NCBI GenBank assembly: GCA_013791785.1
Contig: VMTD01000045.1
Span: 1-34,721, forward strand
DNA length: 34,721 nucleotides
Source: Methanobacteriota archaeon
GTDB taxonomy: Archaea > Thermoplasmatota > Thermoplasmata > SG8-5
Reading direction: 5' to 3'
Shown: positions 7,377-15,026 of the stretch, piece by piece
Numbering within the stretch: position 1 is the stretch's first letter
Layout of the letters: each line of letters starts with the position of its first letter
Program-made: the position numbers and the translations under genes
Notes under the pieces: model-generated
The model's database searches: none
The model's input: only the letters and a program-made list of their open reading frames with translations
Told to the model about the DNA's origin: nothing

Positions 7377-7771
7377 AAGTATTATTTCTCTGCGTGGGCA
7401 ACTCCTGCCGGAGCCAGATGGCCGAGGGATTCGCCCGAGAGCTGGGGAAGGGCATCCTGGAGGTTCGGAGCGCAGGCACGAAACCCGCCAGCGCCGTCGC
7501 CCATCTTGCCCTGGAAGCCATGCGGGAGAAGGGCATTGACATATCCGGCCAGCACCCGAAATTGCTCACAGCCGAGATGGTGGAGTGGGCTGACATTTTG
7601 ATTTCCATGGGCTGTGGGGTGGAAAAAAGTTGTCCCGCAATCTACCTGGACATGTTCGAGGACTGGGCCATCGAGGACCCCTACAGGCAACCGATTGGAG
7701 ATTATCGGGTAGCCAGGGACCTGATCGAGGCGAAGGTGCGGGAACTCTTGGAATGCATCACCAATGCCTAA
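7373..7771 (+). CDS. Low-molecular-weight phosphatase-fold protein, ArsC-like arsenate reductase
   Basis: The 132-residue protein carries the P-loop CVGNSCRS (Cys7 to Arg13, CX5R) of low-molecular-weight tyrosine phosphatases and thioredoxin-coupled arsenate reductases, and the general-acid Asp102 in IEDPYRQP. Two further cysteines, Cys81 and Cys87 (SMGCGVEKSCP), sit where ArsC has its redox pair, though spaced one residue closer than in Staphylococcus ArsC. That favours arsenate reductase over plain phosphatase. It would reduce arsenate to arsenite using thioredoxin. No arsenite pump or ArsR repressor is nearby. The GTG start overlaps the stop of the small membrane protein gene. Function as arsenate reductase is moderately supported, the fold is certain. 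Confidence 0.82.
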   Translation: MKVLFLCVGNSCRSQMAEGFARELGKGILEVRSAGTKPASAVAHLALEAMREKGIDISGQHPKLLTAEMVEWADILISMGCGVEKSCPAIYLDMFEDWAIEDPYRQPIGDYRVARDLIEAKVRELLECITNA

Positions 7772-7783
7772 TGTTTAAAACCC
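7771..7783 (+). promoter_or_regulatory. Possible TATA box of the enoyl-CoA hydratase gene
   Basis: ATGTTTAAAAC lies just after the ArsC-like stop. A start 25 bases downstream (about 7800) would lie beyond ATG 7787 and favour TTG 7808 as the initiation codon, so either the start codon or the box is uncertain. Confidence 0.3.
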
Positions 7784-7786
7784 GCG

Positions 7787-8587
7787 ATGCATTCCCGCTG
7801 TGATACCTTGTACAAATACCTGAACGTCGAAAAGCAGGACAACATCGCAATCGTCACCGTGAACAAGCCCCAGGTCCTCAACATCCTGGATACGCCGACG
7901 GTTTTGGAAATTGAGGAATGCTTCACTGCGCTGGGGAAGGACGACGGAGTCAGCGTCATAATCATTACAGGCGCCGGGGAGAAGGCCTTCATTGCAGGTG
8001 GAGACATCAAGGAGATGTCAGTTAAGAACAGCGTGGACGGACGCGAGTACGGCCGCAACGGCCAGCGCGCCCTTTTCACCATCGAGAACTGCTCGAAACC
8101 GGTTATTGCAGCGGTTAACGGTTACGCACTCGGCGGCGGGACCGAATTGGCCATGGCCTGCGACATTATTCTTGCCTCAGAAAAGGCCATTTTCGGCCAA
8201 CCGGAAGTGAAACTCGGCATAACCCCGGGATTTGCCGGGACCCAGAGGATGCCCCGCATCGTGGGAAGGGGAATGGGAAAGGAGATCGTTTTCAGCGGTC
8301 GTAACGTGCGTGCTGACGAGGCACTGAGGATAGGCCTGGCCAATCGCGTTTATCCCCCGGAAAAACTCATGGAAGAGGCCCTGAACCTGGCAAAGCAGAT
8401 TGCGGCCAACGGCCAGATCGCCGTACGTTCTTGCAAGGAACTAATCAACTTCGCAATGGATAATGGCCAGAATTCAGGCCTGGCCAAGGAGGCGGATGCG
8501 TTCGGCAACTGTTTTTCCACCGAGGACCAGAAGGAAGGGATGGCCGCTTTCACGGAGAAGCGGCAGGCCGGGTTCAAGGGGAAGTAG
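7787..8587 (+). CDS. Enoyl-CoA hydratase/isomerase (crotonase family)
   Basis: A 266-residue crotonase-fold enzyme. The oxyanion-hole segments are AFIAGGDIKEM and AAVNGYALGGGTELAMACD. Both catalytic glutamates of true hydratases appear present, one in GGGTELAM and one in GQPEVKLGITPG, so it probably hydrates short-chain enoyl-CoA such as crotonyl-CoA in beta-oxidation or butyrate-type metabolism. It is cytoplasmic and hexameric by family. The C-terminal EDQKEGMAAFTEKR motif is typical. The acyl-CoA dehydrogenase at 10700, which would make its substrate, was probably its direct neighbour before the AbiE cassette arrived, because a second copy of this gene's 3' end stands right before that dehydrogenase. 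The start is at ATG 7787 or in-frame TTG 7808. Confidence 0.9.
   Translation: MHSRCDTLYKYLNVEKQDNIAIVTVNKPQVLNILDTPTVLEIEECFTALGKDDGVSVIIITGAGEKAFIAGGDIKEMSVKNSVDGREYGRNGQRALFTIENCSKPVIAAVNGYALGGGTELAMACDIILASEKAIFGQPEVKLGITPGFAGTQRMPRIVGRGMGKEIVFSGRNVRADEALRIGLANRVYPPEKLMEEALNLAKQIAANGQIAVRSCKELINFAMDNGQNSGLAKEADAFGNCFSTEDQKEGMAAFTEKRQAGFKGK
8465..8563 (+). repeat. Direct repeat, left copy (3' end of enoyl-CoA hydratase)
   Basis: These 99 bases recur in the same orientation at 10498-10596. By eye 88 of 99 positions match, including an unbroken 39-base run (8525-8563 and 10558-10596). The offset is 2,033 bases and the segment between holds only the AbiE pair. See the finding on cassettes. 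Confidence 0.85.
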
Positions 8588-8676
8588 GGATATTGGCAAT
8601 TGGTCCCTCATCCTTCTACTAGTTTTTCTTCGTTAATCTATAAAATAAACGTCTTTTGGCGTTTTAAAGGTAGAAA

Positions 8677-8687
8677 ACTTTATATTC
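8677..8687 (+). promoter_or_regulatory. TATA box of the AbiE operon
   Basis: AAAACTTTATATT has a purine-rich BRE followed by a good TATA core. The expected start, about 8708-8712, falls just before ATG 8714, giving an essentially leaderless mRNA and supporting that start over the longer frame beginning at 8600. Confidence 0.55.
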
Positions 8688-8713
8688 TATTACTCGTATT
8701 GTGCTTTTCATCG

Positions 8714-9526
8714 ATGAAAATGACGGTCAACGAACAAATCAAGGTAGGAAACACATGCACTGCACGCGTGTATCGGGAGATGGTTCGACAGCGCGTCATG
8801 GACACTGCGGCGGTGTCTGAGATATGTGGGGGTAGCCGCCGTGCAAGGGACGTTATGTACGCCCTGACAAAGCGTGGCCTCGCCATCAGAGTACACAGGG
8901 GGCTCTATGCTGCCGTGCCGGTGGAGTATGAGGGGAAATACCACGAAATAGACAGATACGTGATTGCCAATCGCGCTGGAGGTACTGGTGCTCTTGCCTA
9001 TCACTCAGCGCTGGAAATGTACGGCGTTGCGCAGTCGCACTTCAACACAGTCTTCTACATGAGGGACCGCTCGCTGAAGGGCTTTGAGTTTCAGGGAACG
9101 TTGTACACATTCGTGACCACTGAGAAATTGTTCGGTATTGTCGATGTCTGGCGGGGAGGCGTCAAGTTGCCTGTCACGGACCGGGAGCGCACCTTTCTGG
9201 ACTGCCTCAGACGGATGGATTATTGCGGCGGCCCGGAGGAATTTCTGAAGAGCGTGCAGACATTCCACATGCTGGATTTCAACAATCTGGGTGACCATCT
9301 CAGAAAATTCGATGAGCGAAGTCTATACCAGAAGACTGGCTACATCCTTTCCCTTCTCAAGGCAGATTTCAAACCCCCAGAGGAGTTCATGGACCAACTC
9401 AAGAGGAAAGTAGGAAGGAAGACGTACTACCTGATGCAGCGTCATGTACCTGGCCTAGGCCGGTTCATCGGTGATTGGAATCTGATAGTTCCGAAAAATA
9501 TCGAGGAGTTGATGCGTTTTGTCTAA
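8714..9526 (+). CDS. AbiEi-type antitoxin/transcriptional regulator
   Basis: A 270-residue protein of the AbiEi family, the antitoxin of type IV toxin-antitoxin systems. The N-terminal winged helix (about 15-70) includes VSEICGGSRRARDVMYALTK and GLAIRVHRGLYA, the characteristic K-x-G-hydrophobic-R-hydrophobic-x-x-G-x-Y pattern. The C-terminal domain has ALAYHSALEMYGV and the conserved VTDRERTFLDCL. AbiEi usually represses its own operon and counteracts the toxin without needing direct contact. The frame extends upstream to 8600, but the TATA position and family N terminus favour ATG 8714 (or 8720). The stop overlaps the toxin start by eight bases, as expected for an AbiE pair. The pair is enclosed by duplicated hydratase 3' ends. 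Confidence 0.85.
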   Translation: MKMTVNEQIKVGNTCTARVYREMVRQRVMDTAAVSEICGGSRRARDVMYALTKRGLAIRVHRGLYAAVPVEYEGKYHEIDRYVIANRAGGTGALAYHSALEMYGVAQSHFNTVFYMRDRSLKGFEFQGTLYTFVTTEKLFGIVDVWRGGVKLPVTDRERTFLDCLRRMDYCGGPEEFLKSVQTFHMLDFNNLGDHLRKFDERSLYQKTGYILSLLKADFKPPEEFMDQLKRKVGRKTYYLMQRHVPGLGRFIGDWNLIVPKNIEELMRFV

Positions 9527-10478
9527 TTACCCTGACAGGAGATACTTCGACGGAGTGTCGCACGAAACAGACTACAACAGAGGGGTGCTGGAGAAGGCAT
9601 ATCGCTTGCTGGCGCTTGTGAAGGAGATGCACACAAATCCAAGACTTGTGGACTGCCTCGCGCTAAAGGGTGGTACTGCAATTCAATTCATATACCTGGG
9701 CATGAAGCGCCTGTCGGTGGACGTAGACCTGAATTATGTTGGAAGCATAGAAAAAGTGGTCATGGTGAAAGATCGCTTGGAGATTCGCCAAATACTTGAG
9801 AAATTAATCAAGAGCCAGGATTACAGGTTCGACAAGCCATACTCGATGTATCTGGAAGAACAATTCGAACTTGGATATACGACCGCATCCGGGAGCACGG
9901 ATAAATTGAAGGTTGAAATCAATTACGGTGAAAGGCTCCCTGTTCTGGAATTAAAAAAGCAGACCTTTGAACATCCCTTCACAATGCTGGGCGAAGTGCA
10001 GAGCATTTCATACGGATTCGAGGAGATAATGGCACAGAAGGTCAGGGCTCTTGTTTCCCGAGGCACCGCACGGGATTTGTACGATGCACAGTTATTTTCA
10101 ATGGCTGAGCGGCCGTACGATGCCGCACTGTTCAAAAAATTGTTCTTGTTTTATCTCATTCTCAATAAGGAAGATGCCAGAAAGGTCACAGACCTGAAAA
10201 TACGCCAGATCAGCAAGGATGACGTCAAGAGATGGCTCGTTCCCCTGCTGAGGCGCAGGGACTACAGGATCGACCTGGAGGAGATGAGGGCCCCAGTCCT
10301 CGAATTCGTGAAAGGATTGCTGGATTTCAGCGAGGACGAGCGCAGATTTCTGGACCGGTTTTACGACGAATGCGTATTCGACCAGGGGCTGCTCTTCGAC
10401 GACATCCCGGTGAAGAACGACTTGGCCAGGCATCCGATGGTACAATGGCGGTTGGGCGGCGGGGTGGAGGCCCAGTAG
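9519..10478 (+). CDS. AbiEii-type nucleotidyltransferase toxin
   Basis: A 319-residue AbiEii/AbiGii-family nucleotidyltransferase. The fold signature is LKGGTAIQFIYL (49-60) followed by RLSVDVDL (64-71), the GG-x(n)-S-x-D-x-D motif with catalytic Asp68 and Asp70. Further on, VRALVSRGTARDLYDAQ matches the R-x-x-x-RDLYD block of the family. Characterised relatives modify tRNA ends with nucleotides and arrest growth, giving phage abortive infection or plasmid stabilisation. The start is taken at TTG 9519, which overlaps the antitoxin by eight bases; no ATG exists near the N terminus and GTG near 9556 would delete conserved sequence. Transcription is presumably shared with and repressed by the antitoxin. 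Confidence 0.85.
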   Translation: MSNYPDRRYFDGVSHETDYNRGVLEKAYRLLALVKEMHTNPRLVDCLALKGGTAIQFIYLGMKRLSVDVDLNYVGSIEKVVMVKDRLEIRQILEKLIKSQDYRFDKPYSMYLEEQFELGYTTASGSTDKLKVEINYGERLPVLELKKQTFEHPFTMLGEVQSISYGFEEIMAQKVRALVSRGTARDLYDAQLFSMAERPYDAALFKKLFLFYLILNKEDARKVTDLKIRQISKDDVKRWLVPLLRRRDYRIDLEEMRAPVLEFVKGLLDFSEDERRFLDRFYDECVFDQGLLFDDIPVKNDLARHPMVQWRLGGGVEAQ

Positions 10479-10479
10479 C

Positions 10480-10620
10480 AATTTTGACGAGGAATACGGC
10501 CAGAACAGCGGCCTGGCCAAGGAAGCGGATGCGTTCGGCAACTGCTTCGACACGCAGGACCAGAAGGAAGGGATGGCCGCTTTCACGGAGAAGCGGCCAG
10601 CGCGATTTAAAAATGCATGA
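10480..10620 (+). pseudogene. Orphan 3' fragment of a second enoyl-CoA hydratase gene
   Basis: In one frame this stretch reads NFDEEYGQNSGLAKEADAFG, then a CFDTQDQKEGMAAF block and TEKRPARFKNA with a TGA. That is the last 46 residues of a crotonase, aligned with the C terminus of the hydratase at 7787-8587 but not identical (for example FDTQ for FSTE, PARFKNA for QAGFKGK). There is no start codon or upstream part: similarity begins two bases after the AbiEii stop. The unique ending and mix of silent and replacement changes show it is an older paralogue or the original gene end, not a recent duplication. It sits 80 bases before the acyl-CoA dehydrogenase start. Confidence 0.85.
10498..10596 (+). 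repeat. Direct repeat, right copy (hydratase 3' end)
   Basis: Right-hand copy of the 99-base repeat starting at 8465. The 39-base identical run is at 10558-10596. Together the copies bound the AbiE pair. Confidence 0.85.
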
Positions 10621-10654
10621 ACACCGGCCGACCATTCCCATTCCCAATCCCATC

Positions 10655-10670
10655 AAAACTTACAAATATC
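10655..10670 (+). promoter_or_regulatory. Probable TATA box of the acyl-CoA dehydrogenase gene
   Basis: AAAACTTACAAATATC has a purine-rich BRE-like part and a TATA-like part ending about 31 bases before ATG 10700, consistent with a very short leader. Confidence 0.4.
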
Positions 10671-10699
10671 CTCATCTATTAGTGGGTCTGGTAATTCAC

Positions 10700-11842
10700 A
10701 TGGACTTCACCCCCACCAAGGAACACCAGATGCTCAGGAACACCGTTCGCAGCTTCGCGGAGAAGGAGATCAAGCCAATCGCCGCCGACATAGACAAGAA
10801 CGGCGATGTGCCGAAGGAAATCCTGGACCGCATGGGCGAGATGAACCTCATGGGCATGACCGTTCCGAAGGAGTACGGGGGCGCGGGTTGCGACAAGATT
10901 TCTTACATGATTGCTCTGGAGGAGATTGCCAGGGTGTGCGGTTCCACAGGCATAGTCATGGAAGCTCATAACTCTCTTGGCCTGGGGCATATCTTCGAGC
11001 GCGGCAACGAGGAGCAGCGCAGGAAGTGGGTGCCTGACATTGCGGCGGGAAAGAAGCTCGCGGCATGGGCCTTGACCGAGGCCAACGCCGGTTCCGATTC
11101 CGGGGGAATGTCCACCAGGGCGGTTCTGGAGGGGGATGAATGGGTACTCAACGGAACCAAGATATTCATCACCAATGCCGCAATCGGAGATTATGTCACT
11201 GTCATGGCCGTTACCGACAAATCCAAGGGCACGAAAGGAATATCCGCATTCGTGGTCCCCACCGGAACGCCGGGATACAGCCTGGGCACCAGCGAGGACA
11301 AGATGGGCCTCAGGGGCTCGCACACTTCGGAACTCGTCTTCGAGAATTGCCACATTCCCAAGGGAAACATCCTGGGTGAACCAGGCACAGGTTTTACTGG
11401 CGCCATGAACATCCTGGACCGCGGCCGTGCCGCAGTCGGCGCATTGGCCGTGGGCATAGCCCAGGGCGCGCTGGACGAATCCGTCCGATACTCCAAGGAG
11501 AGGGAGCAGTTCGGCCGGCCAATCGCCAAGTTCCAGGCGATACAGTGGATGCTGGCGGACATGGCGACACGCATCGAAGCTTCACGATTACTTGTTTACC
11601 GTGCGGCATGGATGGAGGATAAAGGCATGAGATTCTCAAAAGAGGCCTCAATGGCCAAGCTCTATGCCTCGGAAATGGCCACCCAGACCTGCCTCAATGC
11701 CATACAGATACACGGCGGTTACGGTTACACCAAGGATTACCCTGTGGAACGGATGCTCCGCGACACCAAGCTCATGGAGATAGGCGAGGGCACCAGCCAG
11801 GTCCAGAGAATTGTTATTTCGAGGGCCATACTCGGACGCTGA
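10700..11842 (+). CDS. Acyl-CoA dehydrogenase (short/medium-chain type)
   Basis: A 380-residue FAD enzyme of normal family length. It has an alpha-helical N-terminal domain, AWALTEANAGSDSGG and GTKIFITNA (FAD/substrate-binding beta domain, about 125-160), KMGLRGSHTSELVF, REQFGRPIAKFQA, and a C-terminal IHGGYGYTKDYPVERMLRD. Glu363 in GEGTSQVQR corresponds to the catalytic base of medium- and short-chain enzymes. It oxidises acyl-CoA to trans-2-enoyl-CoA and would normally pass electrons to ETF, which is not in this window. The frame stays open upstream to 10232, but that part crosses the toxin gene and hydratase remnant in another frame and is not protein-like. It pairs functionally with the enoyl-CoA hydratase at 7787, and ends 3 bases from convergent mntP. 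Confidence 0.93.
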   Translation: MDFTPTKEHQMLRNTVRSFAEKEIKPIAADIDKNGDVPKEILDRMGEMNLMGMTVPKEYGGAGCDKISYMIALEEIARVCGSTGIVMEAHNSLGLGHIFERGNEEQRRKWVPDIAAGKKLAAWALTEANAGSDSGGMSTRAVLEGDEWVLNGTKIFITNAAIGDYVTVMAVTDKSKGTKGISAFVVPTGTPGYSLGTSEDKMGLRGSHTSELVFENCHIPKGNILGEPGTGFTGAMNILDRGRAAVGALAVGIAQGALDESVRYSKEREQFGRPIAKFQAIQWMLADMATRIEASRLLVYRAAWMEDKGMRFSKEASMAKLYASEMATQTCLNAIQIHGGYGYTKDYPVERMLRDTKLMEIGEGTSQVQRIVISRAILGR

Positions 11843-11845
11843 TGT

Positions 11846-12406
11846 TCAGAACCACATATGCTCGGCCAGAATTTTGATTCCCAGCCCGATCAGAATGAGC
11901 CCGCCCACAATCTCCATCCGTTTTCCGAATCTCTCCCCCAGCCTTGAGCCGAACGTGCCGCCTGCAAAAGCGAGTGCCAGGGACGCAATACCTATCATTA
12001 TCGCAGGGATGATTATTTGAATTTCAAGTATTGCATAGGAAATTCCGATTGCCAGGGCGTCGATGCTGGTGGCAATTGACAGCACAAACAGCACCTTCAG
12101 GTTCCGGATGTCCAGGTTGGCGCATTCCGCCTTGTTTTCCAGGCCTTCGTGAATCATCTTAAGCCCGATTACCAGCAGAAGCCCGAAGGCAATCCAGTGG
12201 TCCACGGATTCAATGTATCCGGCGAAAGTCGTACCGCCGACCCATCCCAGTGCGAACATCATTGCCTGGAATCCCCCGAAGAAGAGGCCCAGCCGGAGAG
12301 CGTCGCGTTTGTCGAAGTTCGGCATCACTATTCCACAGGATAGTGATACAGCCAGGCAGTCCATGGCCAGGCCGACGGCAGTCAGGGTAACCGTGAAATA
12401 ATCCAT
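11846..12406 (-). CDS. mntP: Manganese efflux pump MntP
   Basis: A 186-residue integral membrane protein with six predicted helices. The two internally repeated signature helices are visible: AMDCLAVSLSCG with Asp16 and ATSIDALAIGISY with Asp116, acidic positions conserved in MntP for Mn(II) export. Length equals that of bacterial homologues (about 188). It would protect against manganese overload. It converges on the acyl-CoA dehydrogenase gene with 3 bases between stops. A TATA element at 12429-12436 (minus strand) is about 27 bases from ATG 12406, so the mRNA is probably leaderless, and no manganese riboswitch fits in that space. Confidence 0.92.
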   Translation of the reverse strand: MDYFTVTLTAVGLAMDCLAVSLSCGIVMPNFDKRDALRLGLFFGGFQAMMFALGWVGGTTFAGYIESVDHWIAFGLLLVIGLKMIHEGLENKAECANLDIRNLKVLFVLSIATSIDALAIGISYAILEIQIIIPAIMIGIASLALAFAGGTFGSRLGERFGKRMEIVGGLILIGLGIKILAEHMWF

Positions 12407-12428
12407 CGGGCGTGAAAATGCGAATGCT

Positions 12429-12437
12429 GTATAAGTA
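12429..12437 (-). promoter_or_regulatory. TATA box of mntP
   Basis: On the minus strand ACTTATACA lies about 27 bases upstream of the mntP ATG at 12406, placing the transcription start at or next to the start codon. Confidence 0.5.
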
Positions 12438-12472
12438 CCCCGCAGACATTTTTACACAGGCCCGGCAAATCC

Positions 12473-12527
12473 ATTTTATATTGCAATTTCATGTCCCTGT
12501 CAAGGATTCAATCCCCACTTTGGAGGT
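12473..12527 (+). promoter_or_regulatory. TATA box and Shine-Dalgarno site of the isocitrate-dehydrogenase-family gene
   Basis: TTTTATATTG at 12474-12483 gives an expected start near 12505, and GGAGGT at 12522-12527 lies 9 bases before ATG 12537. Unlike most genes here this one should have a short leader with a strong ribosome-binding site. Confidence 0.6.
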
Positions 12528-12536
12528 TGTTGTAGC

Positions 12537-13658
12537 ATGGCAAAATACAAGATAGCCTGGTTACCAGGCGACGGAATAGGAAACGAGGTAATGGAAGCGG
12601 CCAAGATAGTGCTTGACAGGCTTGGTCTGGATGCGGAATACATTCACGGCGACATAGGCTGGGACTGCTGGTGCAAGGAAGGCGACGCCTTCCCACAGAG
12701 GACCATCGACCTGCTGAACAGCGTTGATGCGTCCATGTTCGGCGCCATCACATCAAAGCCGGTGAAGGAGGCCGAGAAGGAACTTGTCCCGGAACTCCAG
12801 AGCAAGGGCCACGTGTACCGCTCGCCCATTGTGAGGATGCGCCAGCTGTTCGACCTCTACATCTGCCTGAGGCCCTGCAAGGGGTATGACGGTAACTCGC
12901 TGAATTTCAAAGAGAATATCGACATTGTGGTATTCAGGGAAAACACCGAAGACCTTTACGTCGGCGTGGAATTCAACCCGGTCCCGGAAGCCCTCAGAAA
13001 CACGCTGGCCGAAGTTGCGCCCAAGACCTTCGCGCCGTTCAAGGACATCCCGCTGGACCAGTATGCGATTTCCACCAAGATAAACACGAAGAAAGGATCG
13101 GAAAGAATCATCCGCGCCGCATTCGAGTTCGCCAAGCTGCATGGAAGGAAGAAAGTTACCGTTGTTCACAAGGCCAATGTCGTGCGGGCAACTGACGGAC
13201 TCTTCCTGGAGATGGCCAAGACAGTCGCCAAGGACTTTCCAGATATCCAGATGGACCATGCCAACATAGACGCCATGTGCATGTGGCTGCTCAAGAACCC
13301 GCACAACTACGATGTACTGGTTGCGCCGAACCTTTACGGCGATATTGTGTCTGATTTATGCGCCCAGATGGTGGGCGGCCTGGGCTTCGGCTGCTCCGGC
13401 AATATCGGCACGAACCTGGCAGTGTTCGAACCGACCCACGGAAGCGCGCCGAAGCATTACGGCACATACAAAGCAAATCCAATCGCCACCATACTGGCGG
13501 CCAAGATGATGTTGGACTGGCTCGGCGAGAAAGAGATGGCCGAGAAGCTGGAAAAGGCCGTTGCCGAGACTATCAAGGAAGGAAAGGTCCGCACCTACGA
13601 CATGGGCGGAAGTTCAACCACCCTGGACATGGCAAACGAGATAGCCGGGAAACTCTGA
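12537..13658 (+). CDS. Isocitrate/isopropylmalate dehydrogenase family enzyme, probably isocitrate dehydrogenase
   Basis: A 373-residue beta-decarboxylating dehydrogenase. It has the nucleotide-binding start LPGDGIGNEVMEA (9-21), the substrate-binding SPIVRMRQLFDLYICLRP (96-113) with Ser96 and Arg100, Arg102 and Arg112, VFRENTEDLYVG, the catalytic KANVVRATDGLF region, the metal-binding NLYGDIVSDL, and EPTHGSAPKHYG near the cofactor site. The SPIVRMRQ-FDLYICLRP form is closer to isocitrate dehydrogenase than to LeuB, and Lys next to GSAP fits NADP enzymes, but homoisocitrate or tartrate dehydrogenase cannot be excluded. It would produce 2-oxoglutarate for glutamate synthesis. It is followed after one base by the YycJ-like gene and then by the DUF2148 gene. 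Confidence 0.85.
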   Translation: MAKYKIAWLPGDGIGNEVMEAAKIVLDRLGLDAEYIHGDIGWDCWCKEGDAFPQRTIDLLNSVDASMFGAITSKPVKEAEKELVPELQSKGHVYRSPIVRMRQLFDLYICLRPCKGYDGNSLNFKENIDIVVFRENTEDLYVGVEFNPVPEALRNTLAEVAPKTFAPFKDIPLDQYAISTKINTKKGSERIIRAAFEFAKLHGRKKVTVVHKANVVRATDGLFLEMAKTVAKDFPDIQMDHANIDAMCMWLLKNPHNYDVLVAPNLYGDIVSDLCAQMVGGLGFGCSGNIGTNLAVFEPTHGSAPKHYGTYKANPIATILAAKMMLDWLGEKEMAEKLEKAVAETIKEGKVRTYDMGGSSTTLDMANEIAGKL

Positions 13659-13659
13659 G

Positions 13660-14436
13660 ATGTTTCAGTTTTGCGTTCTCGGAAGCGGAAGCAGCGGCAA
13701 TTCGGTTGCATTCTGGGACAGCGAGAACCTCTTCCTGATTGACGCCGGTTTCTCTTGCAAGGAAACCGTGCGCCGATTGGGCCAGGCCGGTCTTGATGTT
13801 GAAAATCTGGATGCGATACTAATTTCCCACGAACATGTTGACCATGTCAGCGGCGTCAGGGTACTGCAAAAGCGTTTCGGCACCAGGGCGCTCTCCACGG
13901 AGCCGGTGCACAGATGGCTCGACGCGAAGTTCGGGATGTCGACCGAGCCTGAACTTGTTCCGAGCATTCCGGAGCATGTCGGCAATTTCACGGTAACGCC
14001 CTTCGAGGTGTGCCATGACGCCAGCCAGACCGTCGGTTTCACCGTCTGCAAAAAAGGCTCCAAGGTCTCGTTGGCCACCGACCTGGGGCACGTGACTCCC
14101 GGAGTGCGGGCCCGGTTCATGGACTCGGATGCTATAATAATAGAATCCAACCATGACGTCCAGATGCTGAAAGAAGGCCCGTACCCCGCATTCCTCAAGA
14201 AGAGGATACTGGGCAGGCAGGGCCACCTGTCCAACGCCCAGTCCGCGGAGATGCTGGTGAGCGTCGTGGGAGAAAAAACAATACATATCGCCCTGGCGCA
14301 TCTCAGCCAGGAGAACAACAAGCCGGAAATCGCGCAGGAAGAGTCCGAAATTATCATAAGGGCCAGCACCGGCAGGAAACCGAAAATAGTCCCGGCATCG
14401 CAATCATATATCGGAAATATTATAAAAATAAGGTGA
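13660..14436 (+). CDS. YycJ/WalJ-like metallo-beta-lactamase-fold hydrolase
   Basis: A 258-residue MBL-fold protein. The opening VLGSGSSGNS (6-15) and the zinc motif HEHVDH (57-62) are typical, with later metal positions in EVCHDAS, LATDLGHV and ESNHD, and the family-specific RILGRQGHLSN and ALAHLSQENN. YycJ proteins are proposed exonucleases or DNA-repair enzymes in bacteria; an archaeal role is not established. It starts one base after the upstream stop and ends 4 bases before the DUF2148 gene, so the three are one transcription unit. Confidence 0.9.
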   Translation: MFQFCVLGSGSSGNSVAFWDSENLFLIDAGFSCKETVRRLGQAGLDVENLDAILISHEHVDHVSGVRVLQKRFGTRALSTEPVHRWLDAKFGMSTEPELVPSIPEHVGNFTVTPFEVCHDASQTVGFTVCKKGSKVSLATDLGHVTPGVRARFMDSDAIIIESNHDVQMLKEGPYPAFLKKRILGRQGHLSNAQSAEMLVSVVGEKTIHIALAHLSQENNKPEIAQEESEIIIRASTGRKPKIVPASQSYIGNIIKIR

Positions 14437-14440
14437 TAAA

Positions 14441-14959
14441 ATGGAGAAAGGCGAAGATATCGTGGCGGAACTGATGCGCGTTGCGGCCGTAACCGCGCCA
14501 AAAGCGGCGGGCCAGGACTTCATCGAGGTGAAGATTTGCACCCACCTTGAGAACGAACTCATTGTGAAGGAGATGCTGAAGATGGGCGTGGAGAAGGGCG
14601 CCGCCAACTGGGACCGGGACGCCAAGGGCGTGGAGAACTCGGAAATACTGGTGCTCATCGGCGTAATGCCGCACAAGGGAATCGGCCTGAATTGCGGGGC
14701 CTGCGGCTTCGGGTCATGCGCGGAGTTCAACAAAGCCAGTGCGGAAGGAGACTTCCACGGCCCCAACTGCATGCTCCGGCTTCTGGACCTGGGGATTGCT
14801 CTGGGCTCGGCCGTAAAGACAGCACAGATTCATAACGTTGATAACAGAATAATGTACCGGGCGGGAGCAGCAGCCAAGAGGCTGGGGCTGATGAAGTCCA
14901 GTGTAATCATGGGAATACCTCTTAGTATATCCGGAAAAAATATCTATTTCGACCGGTAA
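14441..14959 (+). CDS. DUF2148 ferredoxin-domain protein
   Basis: A 172-residue protein of the DUF2148 family. Four cysteines, Cys85, Cys88, Cys93 and Cys110, occur as LNCGACGFGSC followed by GPNCMLRL, a pattern like the 4Fe-4S-binding domains of corrinoid proteins and the acetyl-CoA pathway. The rest is an alpha/beta domain with RVAAVTAPKAAGQDFIEV at the start. Members are common in anaerobic archaea and bacteria and have no assigned reaction; electron carrier or cluster-bound cofactor handling are guesses. AGGTGATAAA just before ATG 14441 provides a Shine-Dalgarno site. A 7-bp hairpin (GGTAATC near 14955, GATTACC near 14982) straddles the stop and may act in termination. Confidence 0.85.
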   Translation: MEKGEDIVAELMRVAAVTAPKAAGQDFIEVKICTHLENELIVKEMLKMGVEKGAANWDRDAKGVENSEILVLIGVMPHKGIGLNCGACGFGSCAEFNKASAEGDFHGPNCMLRLLDLGIALGSAVKTAQIHNVDNRIMYRAGAAAKRLGLMKSSVIMGIPLSISGKNIYFDR

Positions 14960-15026
14960 TCTCATCGTTTTCGGATTGCCGATTACCGGCAGACGGATGG
15001 GAATTATTGTTTGGAAATTGACTACC

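Noticed and set aside
7787-10620. Hydratase gene split by a frameshift or intein
   Set aside because: The left gene is complete with its own stop, and the right fragment repeats rather than continues the sequence.
10232-10699. N-terminal extension of the acyl-CoA dehydrogenase frame by 156 codons
   Set aside because: It runs out of frame through the AbiEii gene and the hydratase remnant, is rich in Arg and low in structure, and the enzyme's normal N terminus starts at ATG 10700 behind a TATA-like box.
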